From: Acidiferrimicrobium sp. IK
GTDB taxonomy: Bacteria > Actinomycetota > Acidimicrobiia > Acidimicrobiales > Palsa-688
Assembly (NCBI RefSeq): GCF_025499425.1
Contig: NZ_JAIMCB010000012.1
Span: 1-64,000 of the forward strand
Length of the DNA: 64,000 nt
Direction of reading: 5' to 3'
Each line of letters opens with the position of its first letter. The stretch's first letter is position 1. The notes below the pieces were generated by a model. That model saw only the letters and a list, made by a program, of their open reading frames with translations, had not been told where the DNA came from and did not search any database. This document shows positions 51,611 to 59,629 of this stretch, piece after piece. The translations under genes and the position numbers were made by a program.

Positions 51611-53047
51611 TCAGGAGGGTCCTGGGCCGGTGTAGATCTCGTGCAGTCGGTAACGGTCAGATGTCCGGCCGGCCTCGATCAGGTGGCCGATCCAGCCGAG
51701 TGAGCGTCCGATGCAGAAGACCGCCTCGGAAGAACCTTCGGGCAGGTGGGTTGCGTAAGCGAAAGTGGCGAGCGCGAAGTCGATGTTCGGCTGGCGTCCG
51801 GTGCGCGTCTGGACTTGTTCGACCGTGGCCAGGGCCCGCTGCAGCCGCTTGCGGTCTATGGCATCGCTCTCGGTTGAGATCACCCGGAGCTGGCTAAGGA
51901 GTTCCTCGGCGCGGGGGTCAGCCCGGTCGTACACGGTATGGGTGAAGCCGAGCCGCCCAGGCGAGCACGGGTCGTCTTCGTCCGGTTGGAGGGACCACGT
52001 CATCGGCGAGCCTGCGGCGAGGAAGCGCTCGATGGCCAGGAACCCGGTCCCCGGTTCCGAGCCGCGGATGGCGCACATGCCAGCCATGAGGCTGCTCAGC
52101 GGATCGGCGCCGACCGAAGCGACCAGCCGGACGCACATGGTGGGGACCGCAAGGCCGTGGTCGGCCGACAAGATCACCGCGGTGCGGAGAAGAGAGCGGA
52201 TCTCGGCGCTCGGGTCAGGACCGAGCAGCTGGTACGCGATCCGGTCGGCTAGCGAGTCACCTGGGCGACCCTCCCGGCTGCGGCTGCGAGGCGCTCCCGG
52301 TTTCGAGCTGCTCAGACAGTCGATCTCGAAGGCGACCGCCGCTCGCCCGAACCCCTGGCAGTCGTAGCCACCACTCGGCATCCGAAACGCGGCAGGTTCC
52401 CGGGGAAGCAGGGCGAAGGCCCGCAGGATCCGATCGAGCGGTGGGGTCATCCTACCGGCGGCGTCGGCGGCGTGCACCAGGTCCAGATGCGCGGCCCAAG
52501 CCTCGGGATATTCCCAGGCCCGGTGGTCGCCGGGCGGGTCGACTCCGGCGCTGGAGCCTCCATCGGCGGCGCTGTCCCAGATGAACTGGCCGGCGGCTTC
52601 GATCGGCCACAGCCGTGCCAGCTTCACCGCGTCGACACCGTGGTAGTAAAGAGCGCCGTCGTCCACGAAGGTGATCGCCGACTCGATGACCACACCTTTG
52701 CTCCCTCGGCGCGCCTGGGTCTTGCGGCCCCGCGCTACGAGACGCTCCACGTCGTCGCGTCGGAACTGGCTCCTCCGGCCATCACCCGGTTCTTTGCGGA
52801 GCAACCCCCGGCTCACGTACGCGTAGAGCGTCTCCCTCTTCACCCCGAGCCTGTTCGCGGCCTCCTCGGCGCCGATCCACGTGCGGACGTCCTCCGCGCC
52901 AAGAGCGATTGCGCCGCCGCAGGCTTGCGCATCCTCGGGCTTGTCCGGGCATCCCGATCCTGGCACGATCTCTCCCGTGGGACCCTTCGCCACGCGGCCA
53001 TCCCGATGGCTACTGTAGCGCTCCGCGACCGCCGCGGTGGCGCTCAT
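51611..53047 (-). CDS. Citrate synthase-like protein with N-terminal HTH domain
   Basis: In this 478-residue protein, residues about 55-110 form a MerR/excisionase-type DNA-binding domain (TWIGAEEAANRLGVKRETLYAYVSRGLL, split by a wing). The citrate synthase fold follows (SAITFVDDGALYYHGVDAVKLA...). Compared with the neighbouring CS, the active-site loop HLHGGA is changed to SEPGTG, so the catalytic His is lost; DHELN becomes DHGLA and GHRVYKT becomes THTVYDR (that His is kept); NVDFYSG becomes NIDFALA (Asp kept). It is probably a regulator or a non-catalytic partner of the active CS. The ATG at 53047 overlaps the CS stop by 4 nt. Confidence 0.85.
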   Translation of the reverse strand: MSATAAVAERYSSHRDGRVAKGPTGEIVPGSGCPDKPEDAQACGGAIALGAEDVRTWIGAEEAANRLGVKRETLYAYVSRGLLRKEPGDGRRSQFRRDDVERLVARGRKTQARRGSKGVVIESAITFVDDGALYYHGVDAVKLARLWPIEAAGQFIWDSAADGGSSAGVDPPGDHRAWEYPEAWAAHLDLVHAADAAGRMTPPLDRILRAFALLPREPAAFRMPSGGYDCQGFGRAAVAFEIDCLSSSKPGAPRSRSREGRPGDSLADRIAYQLLGPDPSAEIRSLLRTAVILSADHGLAVPTMCVRLVASVGADPLSSLMAGMCAIRGSEPGTGFLAIERFLAAGSPMTWSLQPDEDDPCSPGRLGFTHTVYDRADPRAEELLSQLRVISTESDAIDRKRLQRALATVEQVQTRTGRQPNIDFALATFAYATHLPEGSSEAVFCIGRSLGWIGHLIEAGRTSDRYRLHEIYTGPGPS

Positions 53048-54345
53048 GCCGGGCCCTCCTGCGCAGCCAAAGGCCTCTCGGGCATGCCGACGTACAGCTG
53101 CGCGGGGCGGCCGATCCGGCGGGTGGGAGAAAGCAGATATTCCCTCCAGTGGGCGATCCAACCAGGCACCCGGCCAAGAACAAATAGCGGAGTGAACATC
53201 TCGGCGGGAAAGCCAAGTGCCCGGTAGATGATGCCCGAGTAGAAGTCAACATTCGGGTAGAGGCGGCGAGCTAGGAAGTACTCGTCGCACTGCGCGACAT
53301 CCTCCAGTCGAAGCGCCAGGTCAAGCAGCGGGTCGTCCGGGGCGAACTCTCGCACCACTCGAAGAGCCAACGGACGGATCACCTTGGCCCTGGCATCGGT
53401 TGTCTTGTACACCCTATGCCCGAAGCCCATTAGGCGGAACTCGTCGGCAGGGTCTTTCGCCCGGTCCACGAAATGCTGCAACGGCCGCCCGGACGCGAGG
53501 ATCTCCTGCAGCATGTCCAAGACCGCCTGATTAGCGCCCCCGTGGAGATGCCCCCATAGGGCATTGATCGCAGCAGTGACCCCGGCGAAGAACCCGGCTC
53601 CACTCGAGGCGACCAGGCGCAGCGTGGCGGTGGAGCAGTTGAGCTCGTGGTCGGCATGAAGGATCAGGAGGGTGTTGATCGCCTCCACCGCGCTCGGATG
53701 AGGCGTGAACTCCTCGCCGGGCAGGGCGAAGCACAACCGGAGGAAGTCCGCTACGTAGGGCAGGCGGTGATCGCTGCGCAGCGGAGGGAGACCGCGACGA
53801 GCACGAAGCGCATGACTGGCGAACACCGGCATCGCCGCCAGAAGTTTGACCGCCGCCACCTCGAAGCACGCCGGATCGCAGTCGATGCCGTCGTTGAAGC
53901 TGGAGAGCGCGCTGGTCGCAGCCGACAGCATCATCATGGGATGGGCCGTCAAGGGGAAGAAGTCGAAGAGCCGGTCGAACCCGACGTGAGGGCTTCCCAG
54001 CGGATCGCGCACCTTGCCCTGGAACACCTCCATCTGCCGCCCATCGGGCAGGTCACCGTAGATGAGGAGGTAGGCGACTTCGAGGAAGGACAGCGTCGTC
54101 GCTAATTGCTCGACGGGGTATCCGCGGTAGAAGAGGCGCCCTTGCTCGCCGTCAACAAAGGTTATCGCCGACTGATACGCGGCAGTTACCGAGTAGCCGG
54201 GGTCATAGGTCACGACGCCATACTTGGCCAGAGCAGACACATCGAAAGCCCGACGGCCCATCGTAGGAATACGGATAGGAACCTCTATCTCCTCCTCACC
54301 GACCGTTAACAGAGCTGCGGTTTCAGAATTGTGGTCAATAGCCAC
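53044..54345 (-). CDS. Citrate synthase / alkylcitrate synthase-like enzyme
   Basis: The 433-residue type II-like citrate synthase condenses oxaloacetate with an acyl-CoA. All three catalytic residues are present: His in GHLHGGANQAVLDML, His in GFGHRVYKTTDARAK and Asp in PNVDFYSGIIYRALG. LHADHELNCSTATLRL is also conserved. It heads the operon and is coupled to the HTH-fused paralogue. Because PrpD, PEBP, PhyH and MFS genes follow, it may use a longer acyl-CoA (alkylcitrate synthesis) rather than acetyl-CoA; methylcitrate synthase is the main alternative. The GTG at 54345 follows GAGGGAG at a spacing of about 12 bases. Confidence 0.9.
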   Translation of the reverse strand: MAIDHNSETAALLTVGEEEIEVPIRIPTMGRRAFDVSALAKYGVVTYDPGYSVTAAYQSAITFVDGEQGRLFYRGYPVEQLATTLSFLEVAYLLIYGDLPDGRQMEVFQGKVRDPLGSPHVGFDRLFDFFPLTAHPMMMLSAATSALSSFNDGIDCDPACFEVAAVKLLAAMPVFASHALRARRGLPPLRSDHRLPYVADFLRLCFALPGEEFTPHPSAVEAINTLLILHADHELNCSTATLRLVASSGAGFFAGVTAAINALWGHLHGGANQAVLDMLQEILASGRPLQHFVDRAKDPADEFRLMGFGHRVYKTTDARAKVIRPLALRVVREFAPDDPLLDLALRLEDVAQCDEYFLARRLYPNVDFYSGIIYRALGFPAEMFTPLFVLGRVPGWIAHWREYLLSPTRRIGRPAQLYVGMPERPLAAQEGPA

Positions 54346-54400
54346 TGCGCCGTCTGCTCCCTCATGCGTCAGCCATGATCAGGCTCGTCACCATGGACTG

Positions 54401-54428
54401 TGTCTCCCTAAAGACAATTACATGTCTT
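54401..54428. promoter_or_regulatory. Three alternating TGTCT half-sites upstream of the citrate synthase operon
   Basis: TGTCT (54401), AGACA (54412) and TGTCT (54423) occur at an exact 11-base period with 6-base spacers. The right-hand pair extends to the perfect arms AAGACA/TGTCTT. They lie 56-83 bases upstream of the operon start in an AT-rich stretch, where a minus-strand promoter would be expected. This is a plausible operator for the HTH-fused citrate synthase encoded by the second gene. Confidence 0.55.
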
Positions 54429-54699
54429 CCAATTCACGACAGACGTAAATTACAAGCATCGGGTCAGGACCATCTCCCCGAATGATCAACAGCTTGCTCA
54501 AAGGACTCGCTTTCGTCAACCTTGATTACGCAATCAAGGGCAGCAAGTTCGGGCGAGAGAAGGGCACCAGGCCGCGGGTGAAGACCTCGCTTCTGGCCGG
54601 CCGTTACTGGACGGTGAAACGGACCCTGCCGAGCCACAACGCCCGAACGTTGGGTCTACTGACGTTCTCGTGGGTGGGTTGATTGGCCATCCGCGCTGA
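54429..54699. other. Junction region without an assignable gene
   Basis: The first about 60 bases are AT-rich promoter-like DNA (CGTAAATTACAAGC). The rest is an anonymous open frame (54482-54682, 66 codons, INSLLKGLAFVNLDYAI...) with no recognised family and no clear Shine-Dalgarno. It ends where transposase-like sequence begins, so it is probably IS-border debris. Confidence 0.5.
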
Positions 54700-54917
54700 C
54701 ACCCCGTGTGGGGTGGTGGGCGGCGCCGGTGGCGGGCGATCGACCCGGGGACGGTGATGGTGGAGTTGGAGGCCGACGCTCCCCGGGTGCGCTGCGGGCG
54801 CACGGGGTGGTCGTCGCCGCAGTGCCGTGGGCGAGACCGGGATCGCGCTTCACCCGGGCCTTCGAGGATCTTTGCGCCTGGCTCGCCGCGCACGCGTCGA
54901 GGGCGGCGACCGCCGAG
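54700..54917 (+). pseudogene. ISL3-family transposase fragment, frameshifted
   Basis: Two frames together read RRWRAIDPGTVMVELEADAPRVRC and then HGVVVAAVPWARPGSRFTRAFEDL-AWLA, which match the region between the zinc-binding N-terminus and the DDE domain of ISL3 transposases. A frameshift lies near 54795. Both ends are missing. It marks the right-hand junction of the alkylcitrate-like operon with the resumed copy 2 of the duplicated block. Confidence 0.75.
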
Positions 54918-54993
54918 ACCGAATGGTCGTTGTGCTGGCCCAGCGGGGTGGGAACGTCGCGCTCGAGGCTCATGATGTCTCCCGGGTCACAGC
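54918..54993 (-). pseudogene. ogt 5' fragment (second copy)
   Basis: About 75 bases match 42114-42190: the first codons of ogt (MSLERDVPTPLG here, MSFERDILTRLG in copy 1), its start codon and the overlapping 3' end of the sigma-factor gene. Identity is about 85% by eye. The rest of ogt is replaced by the ISL3 remnant. Confidence 0.82.
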
Positions 54994-55098
54994 CGAGCGT
55001 CATCGACGGGCTCTTCTCGAGGCCCGACGTCGCATATCTCCACGCCCGCGACGTGCTCGCCGGCTGCTACATGTTCACCGTCGAACGCGCATCGTGAA
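54990..55098 (+). pseudogene. DUF1203 3' fragment (second copy)
   Basis: The sequence matches 43218-43325 (VIDGLFSRPDVAYLHARDVL...YMFTVERAS) with a few changes; TGG has become a TGA stop. It is fused directly to the sigma/ogt fragment, so about 1 kb (sigma factor and most of DUF1203) has been deleted relative to copy 1. Confidence 0.88.
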
Positions 55099-55139
55099 CC
55101 ACGCCCGGAGACTCGCCGCGGCCCGACGATGATGGGTGG

Positions 55140-55649
55140 ATGAGCGATACCTTCCCGAGTCCCACGATCCCGACCTCCTCGCGCTCCGAGGTCTTCGTCG
55201 GCTACCTCGACTACTTCCGGGCCCGGATCATCGACAAGGTAGGTCAACTCGGCCACGACGGCCAGCGCATCAGCCGGTTGCCGTCGGGGTGGACGCCCCT
55301 CGAGATGGTCAAGCACCTCAGCTTCGTCGAGCTGCGCTGGTTGGAGTGGGGGTTCGCGGGACGCAACGTCACCGACCCTTGGGGAGACCAGCGCGACGGG
55401 CGGTGGTATGTCTCTACGGACGAGACCGCCGACCAGCTCCTCTCAGCGCTGCGAGCCCAGGGCCAGCGCAGCCGGACGATCATCGAGGCCAACGACTTGG
55501 GCACCGTCGGCCAGCCGGGTCCCCGCTGGGACGGCGACGACCCGGCCACCCTCGAGCGCATCCTGTTCCACCTGCTCCAGGAGTACGCCCGCCACCTCGG
55601 CCACCTTGACGTTGTCGTCGAGCTCGCCGACGGACCGGTCGGCGAGTAG
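55140..55649 (+). CDS. DinB-family (DUF664) protein, intact copy
   Basis: This 169-residue four-helix DinB-like protein belongs to a group that includes mycothiol- or bacillithiol-dependent transferases and uncharacterised metal proteins. The likely metal ligands are His in MVKHLSFVELRWLEW and the two His of EYARHLGHLDVVVEL. EWGFAGRNVTDPWGD also fits DUF664. The ATG at 55140 corresponds to ATA in copy 1, where the gene is dead. It lies at the end of the split second copy of the duplicated block. Confidence 0.88.
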   Translation: MSDTFPSPTIPTSSRSEVFVGYLDYFRARIIDKVGQLGHDGQRISRLPSGWTPLEMVKHLSFVELRWLEWGFAGRNVTDPWGDQRDGRWYVSTDETADQLLSALRAQGQRSRTIIEANDLGTVGQPGPRWDGDDPATLERILFHLLQEYARHLGHLDVVVELADGPVGE

Positions 55650-55738
55650 CACTCAGCACCACCGACCGGCCGTCAGGGCCCGACAGACCCGCCCGGCATC
55701 CCCAATCGACGCCGAAGCGGCGTGCTCAGCCGGGCCGG

Positions 55739-58700
55739 CTACACGCTGCGCCGGTAGCGACCCCCGACGGAGAACAACGCGTCGGTGATCTCGCCGAGCG
55801 AGCACACCCGCACCGCGTCGACCAGCACCGCGAAGACGTTCTCGCCGCTCAGGGCGGCGTCTTGCAGGCGTTCCAGCATGGCCGGGCGGTCGTTGGCGTG
55901 CGCGGCCTGGAAGTCCCGGAGGCGTTTCAGCTGGGACTGCTTCTCCTCGTCGGTGGAGCGGGCCAGGGGGATGGTCGGCGTCTCGGTGGCGTGGGGGGCG
56001 AGGAAGGTGTTGACCCCGACGATCGGCAGGCTGCCGTCGTGCTTGCGGGTCTCGTAGAGCATCGACTCGTCTTGGATCCGGCCCCGCTGGTAGCCGGTCT
56101 CCATCGCGCCGAGGACCCCGCCGCGCTCGGAGAGCGCCTCCAGCTCGGCCAGCACCGCTTCTTCGACCAGGTCGGTGAGCTCGTCGACGATGAACGCCCC
56201 CTGCAGCGGGTTCTCGTTGACGGCCATCCCCCACTCCCGGGCGATCACCAGCTGGATGGCCAGGGCCCGGCGGACCGAGTCCTCCGAGGGGGTGGTCACC
56301 GCCTCGTCGTAGGCGTTGGTGTGGAGGCTGTTGGCGTTGTCATACACCGCGCACAGGGCTTGGAGGGTGGTGCGGATGTCGTTGAACGACATCTCCTGGG
56401 CGTGCAGCGACCGGCCGGAGGTCTGGATGTGGTATTTCAGGCGCTGCGAGCGGGCGTTGGCCCCGTACCGGTCGCGCATGGCGACCGCCCATATCCGTCG
56501 GGCGACGCGGCCGATGACGCTGTACTCGGGGTCCATGCCGTTGGAGAAGAAGAACGACAGGTTCGGCGCGAAGTCGTCGATGTCCATGCCCCGGGCCAGG
56601 TACGACTCGACGTAGGTGAACCCGTTGGCCAGCGTGAAGGCCAATTGCGAGATCGGGTTGGCCCCGGCTTCCGCGATGTGGTAGCCGGAGATCGACACCG
56701 AATAGAAGTTGTTGACCTGGTGGTCGATGAACCATTCCTGTATGTCGGCCATCACCCGCAGCGAGAACTCGGTGGAGAAGATGCAGGTGTTTTGCCCCTG
56801 GTCCTCCTTCAAGATGTCGGCCTGGACGGTGCCGCGCACCGTCTTGTAGGTGCGGGCGGCCAGCTCTTCGCGCTCCGCGGCGTCGGGCTCGCGGCCCTCC
56901 TCCTCGACGAAGCGGTCCACCTGCTGGTCGACCGCCGCCGCGAAGAACATGGCCAGGATGGTCGGCGCCGGCCCGTTGATGGTCATCGATACCGACGTCG
57001 CCGGGTCGCACAGGTCGAAGCCGGAGTAGAGGACCTTCATGTCCTCGACGGTCGCGATCGACACGCCGGAGTTGCCGACCTTGCCGTAGATGTCGGGGCG
57101 TTCGGCGGGGTCGAATCCGTAGAGGGTCACCGAGTCGAACGCGGTGGACAGCCGGGTGGCGGGCTGCCCCTCGGAGAGCAGCTTGAAGCGGCGGTTGGTC
57201 TTGAACGCGTCGCCCTCGCCGGCGAACATCCGCGCCGGGTCCTCGCCTTGGCGCTTGAACGGGAACACCCCGGCGGTGAAGGGGAACCGGCCGGGCAGGT
57301 TCTCCTCCCGAAGCCACCCGACCAGCTGACCGTGGTCGTCGGTGCGCGGCAGCGCCACCCGCGGGACCCTGGTCCCCGACAGGGTGGTGCGGTACATCTC
57401 GTGGGTGCCCCCGCCGGCGACGACCGTGTCGGCTTTGTAGGCCTCGACCGTCGCCGGCCACTCCTCGAGCAGCTCGGCGGTGTCCCGGTCGAGGGCCCGG
57501 GCCGCGTCGGCAGCCAGTTTCTCCACCTCTGTCCTGGCCGGGCCCTCCGCGGGGAGCTGGGCGGCCACCTCGGCCAGCTGCTGGGCCCGCCGGGCCGCGC
57601 CGGCCTGGTCGTCGGTGCGGGCGTGGTAGGAGCGCACGGTGTGGGCGATGTCGGCCAGGTAGCGGGTCCGCTCCGGGGGGACCACCGCCGCGCCGGGCGT
57701 CGAGGTGCGGGTGGCGACCGGGTCCAAGCGGCCGCCGGGCGGGAAGCCGAGCCGGGCGGCCAGGTACTGGTAGAGGGCGGTGACCCCGTCGTCGTTGAAG
57801 CGCGACGCGACGGTCCCGAACACCGGGAGCTCCTCGCGGGGGACGCCTATCCACTCGTCGTTGCGGGCCAAGAGGCGGCGCACGTCGCGCAGCGCGTCGG
57901 GGGCGCCCCTCCGCTCGAACTTGTTGATGGCGACCGCGGCGGCGAAGTCGAACATGTCGATCTTCTCCAGCTGCGACGCGGCGCCGAACTCCGGGGTCAT
58001 GACGTAGAGCGGCACGTCGACGAAGGGGACCACCGCGGCGTCGCCCTGGCCGATCCCGGGCGTCTCGACGATCACCAGGTCGTAGCCGGCGGCCTTGCAC
58101 GCCGCGATCACCTCGCCCAGATGGTCGGGCAGCTCGCTGGCCGCGCCGCGCGTCGCGAGGGACCGGAAGTACACCCGGTCGGGGTCGAGGGCGTTCATCC
58201 GGATCCGGTCGCCGAGCAGCGCCCCGCCGCCCTTGCGCCGGGTCGGGTCGACGGCGATGACCGCGATGCGCAGCTTGTCCTCCCGGTCGACCCGGAAGCG
58301 TTGGACCAGCTCGTCGGTGAGCGACGACTTGCCGGCGCCGCCGGTGCCGGTGATGCCGAGGACCGGCGCGGCGCTGGCCCCGGCACGGGCCCGCAGCGCG
58401 TCCAGGTCGGCGGCGGGGAGGGCACCGTTTTCCACCGCGGTGATGGTGCGGGCCAGGACCTGGGCGCCGCCGCCATCGAGCTCGCCGACCAGGCCGGCGG
58501 GCACGTCGAGGGGCCGGTCGCACGCCGCGACCATCGTGTTGACCATCGCGGCCAGGCCAAGGGTCTGGCCGTCCTCGGGGGAGAAAATCCGGGCCACCCC
58601 GTAGTCGTGCAGCTCGTCGCGTTCCGCGGCGACGATCACCCCTCCCCCGCCGCCGTAGACCTTTACGTCGCCCCGGCCTTCGGCCCGGAGCCGGTCGACC

Positions 58701-58963
58701 AGGTACTTGAAGTACTCGACGTGACCGCCCTGGTAGCTGCTGATCGCGACGCCTTGGACGTCTTCTTCGACCGCGGCGGCCACCACCTCGTCCACCGACC
58801 GGTTGTGCCCGAGGTGGATGACCTCGCACCCCTGGCGCTGCAGGAGCCGGCGCATGATGTTGATCGCCGCGTCGTGACCGTCGAAGAGGCTGGCGGCGGT
58901 GACGAAGCGCACCGGGTGGGCGGGAACGTGAAGCTCTCGGGGTGCGTCGAGGTCAGCGGACAC
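55739..58963 (-). CDS. icmF: Fused isobutyryl-CoA mutase IcmF
   Basis: The B12 enzyme interconverts isobutyryl-CoA and n-butyryl-CoA. Of 1074 residues, 1-140 form the cobalamin-binding domain (ASLFDGHDAAINIM with the DxH signature and GHNRSVDEV). Residues about 200-470 are the MeaI-like G-protein chaperone with Walker A GTGGAGKSS and the VVETPGIGQGD switch. The C-terminal half is the substrate-binding TIM barrel (NSGVSIATVEDMKVLYSGFDL, STEFSLRVMADIQEWFIDHQV, ISGYHIAEAGANPISQLAF). The Phe of LSTAFDSVTLYG and the Gln of SQLAF fit IcmF rather than the pivalyl-CoA mutase variant. GTG 58963 is preferred; TTG 58999 is also in frame. A truncated ISL3 gene ends 17 bases upstream. Confidence 0.93.
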   Translation of the reverse strand: MSADLDAPRELHVPAHPVRFVTAASLFDGHDAAINIMRRLLQRQGCEVIHLGHNRSVDEVVAAAVEEDVQGVAISSYQGGHVEYFKYLVDRLRAEGRGDVKVYGGGGGVIVAAERDELHDYGVARIFSPEDGQTLGLAAMVNTMVAACDRPLDVPAGLVGELDGGGAQVLARTITAVENGALPAADLDALRARAGASAAPVLGITGTGGAGKSSLTDELVQRFRVDREDKLRIAVIAVDPTRRKGGGALLGDRIRMNALDPDRVYFRSLATRGAASELPDHLGEVIAACKAAGYDLVIVETPGIGQGDAAVVPFVDVPLYVMTPEFGAASQLEKIDMFDFAAAVAINKFERRGAPDALRDVRRLLARNDEWIGVPREELPVFGTVASRFNDDGVTALYQYLAARLGFPPGGRLDPVATRTSTPGAAVVPPERTRYLADIAHTVRSYHARTDDQAGAARRAQQLAEVAAQLPAEGPARTEVEKLAADAARALDRDTAELLEEWPATVEAYKADTVVAGGGTHEMYRTTLSGTRVPRVALPRTDDHGQLVGWLREENLPGRFPFTAGVFPFKRQGEDPARMFAGEGDAFKTNRRFKLLSEGQPATRLSTAFDSVTLYGFDPAERPDIYGKVGNSGVSIATVEDMKVLYSGFDLCDPATSVSMTINGPAPTILAMFFAAAVDQQVDRFVEEEGREPDAAEREELAARTYKTVRGTVQADILKEDQGQNTCIFSTEFSLRVMADIQEWFIDHQVNNFYSVSISGYHIAEAGANPISQLAFTLANGFTYVESYLARGMDIDDFAPNLSFFFSNGMDPEYSVIGRVARRIWAVAMRDRYGANARSQRLKYHIQTSGRSLHAQEMSFNDIRTTLQALCAVYDNANSLHTNAYDEAVTTPSEDSVRRALAIQLVIAREWGMAVNENPLQGAFIVDELTDLVEEAVLAELEALSERGGVLGAMETGYQRGRIQDESMLYETRKHDGSLPIVGVNTFLAPHATETPTIPLARSTDEEKQSQLKRLRDFQAAHANDRPAMLERLQDAALSGENVFAVLVDAVRVCSLGEITDALFSVGGRYRRSV

Positions 58964-58979
58964 CCCCCTAGGATACCCT

Positions 58980-59537
58980 TTAGTCGGACGTCCTAGCAAT
59001 CTTGAGCCAGGTTGTCACGTACCGCCGGCCACGGCGTGCTGCGGTCTCGTCGACTCCCAGCCAGGTGACAGGCCGGTCGGGGTCGCACATCCCTGCCGCA
59101 GCGGTCTCTGCCACATAGACGCTGTTCGCGGCGCACCACCCCATGCCCACCTCGGCGGCCACCGCGGCCACCGACCGGCTCTCGGCGCCGACCTGGCGGG
59201 CCACGAACTTCCGGCAGCGGGCGGTCTGGCGGCGGCGTCGGCCCACCTGGTCATGCTGCTCCACGAACGTCTTGCGCTCGCAGTCGCCGTCGTCGCAGCG
59301 CCGCTGACGCTTCGACCACATCACCCTCACCCGCCGACCTCCATGCGGAATGTCACGCAGACGCACCCGGCGCCGTCCCCGACTCGAGGTCCTCAACCCT
59401 CCGCAATCCGGGCACGCCAACACCGGCGTCGCCGTCTCGACAGTCACCACCAGCTCCCCGCCCTCAGCGTCCTCCGCCGCGTGCACAGGCGTGAACCCGC
59501 GCAACCCGAACAGCACCGACGTAACCTCATCATCCAC
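58980..59537 (-). pseudogene. ISL3-family transposase, N-terminal half only
   Basis: This 185-residue protein contains the ISL3 zinc ribbon (LACPDCGGLRTSSRGRRRVRLRDIPHGG), the CDDGDCERKTFVEQH region, an HTH, and the first DDE Asp in WLGVDETAARRGRRYVTTWL. It then stops, while full members are about 400 residues. The remaining catalytic residues are missing. The truncation point is immediately upstream of icmF, so the icmF promoter may be altered or IS-derived. No flanking inverted repeats could be confirmed. Confidence 0.85.
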
Positions 59538-59629
59538 CCGTGGCCTCCTGACCTGTTGCCTTCGACAGCACTCAGGTTGGTGAGGCCACGGGGCCCCTGG
59601 GGGACCACCACCTCAAGTGATACGAGCCC

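Noticed and set aside
46418-54345. Methylcitrate cycle for propionate catabolism
   Set aside because: Citrate synthase and PrpD are present but methylisocitrate lyase is not, while an exporter, PEBP and a dioxygenase are. Kept as an alternative for individual enzymes, not for the cluster.
54482-54682. A 66-codon gene upstream of the ISL3 remnant
   Set aside because: No recognisable family, no ribosome binding site, and it lies in junction debris.
55862-58996. A 1044-codon plus-strand frame antisense to icmF
   Set aside because: The same GC-skew effect; the minus strand encodes an unmistakable IcmF with all motifs.
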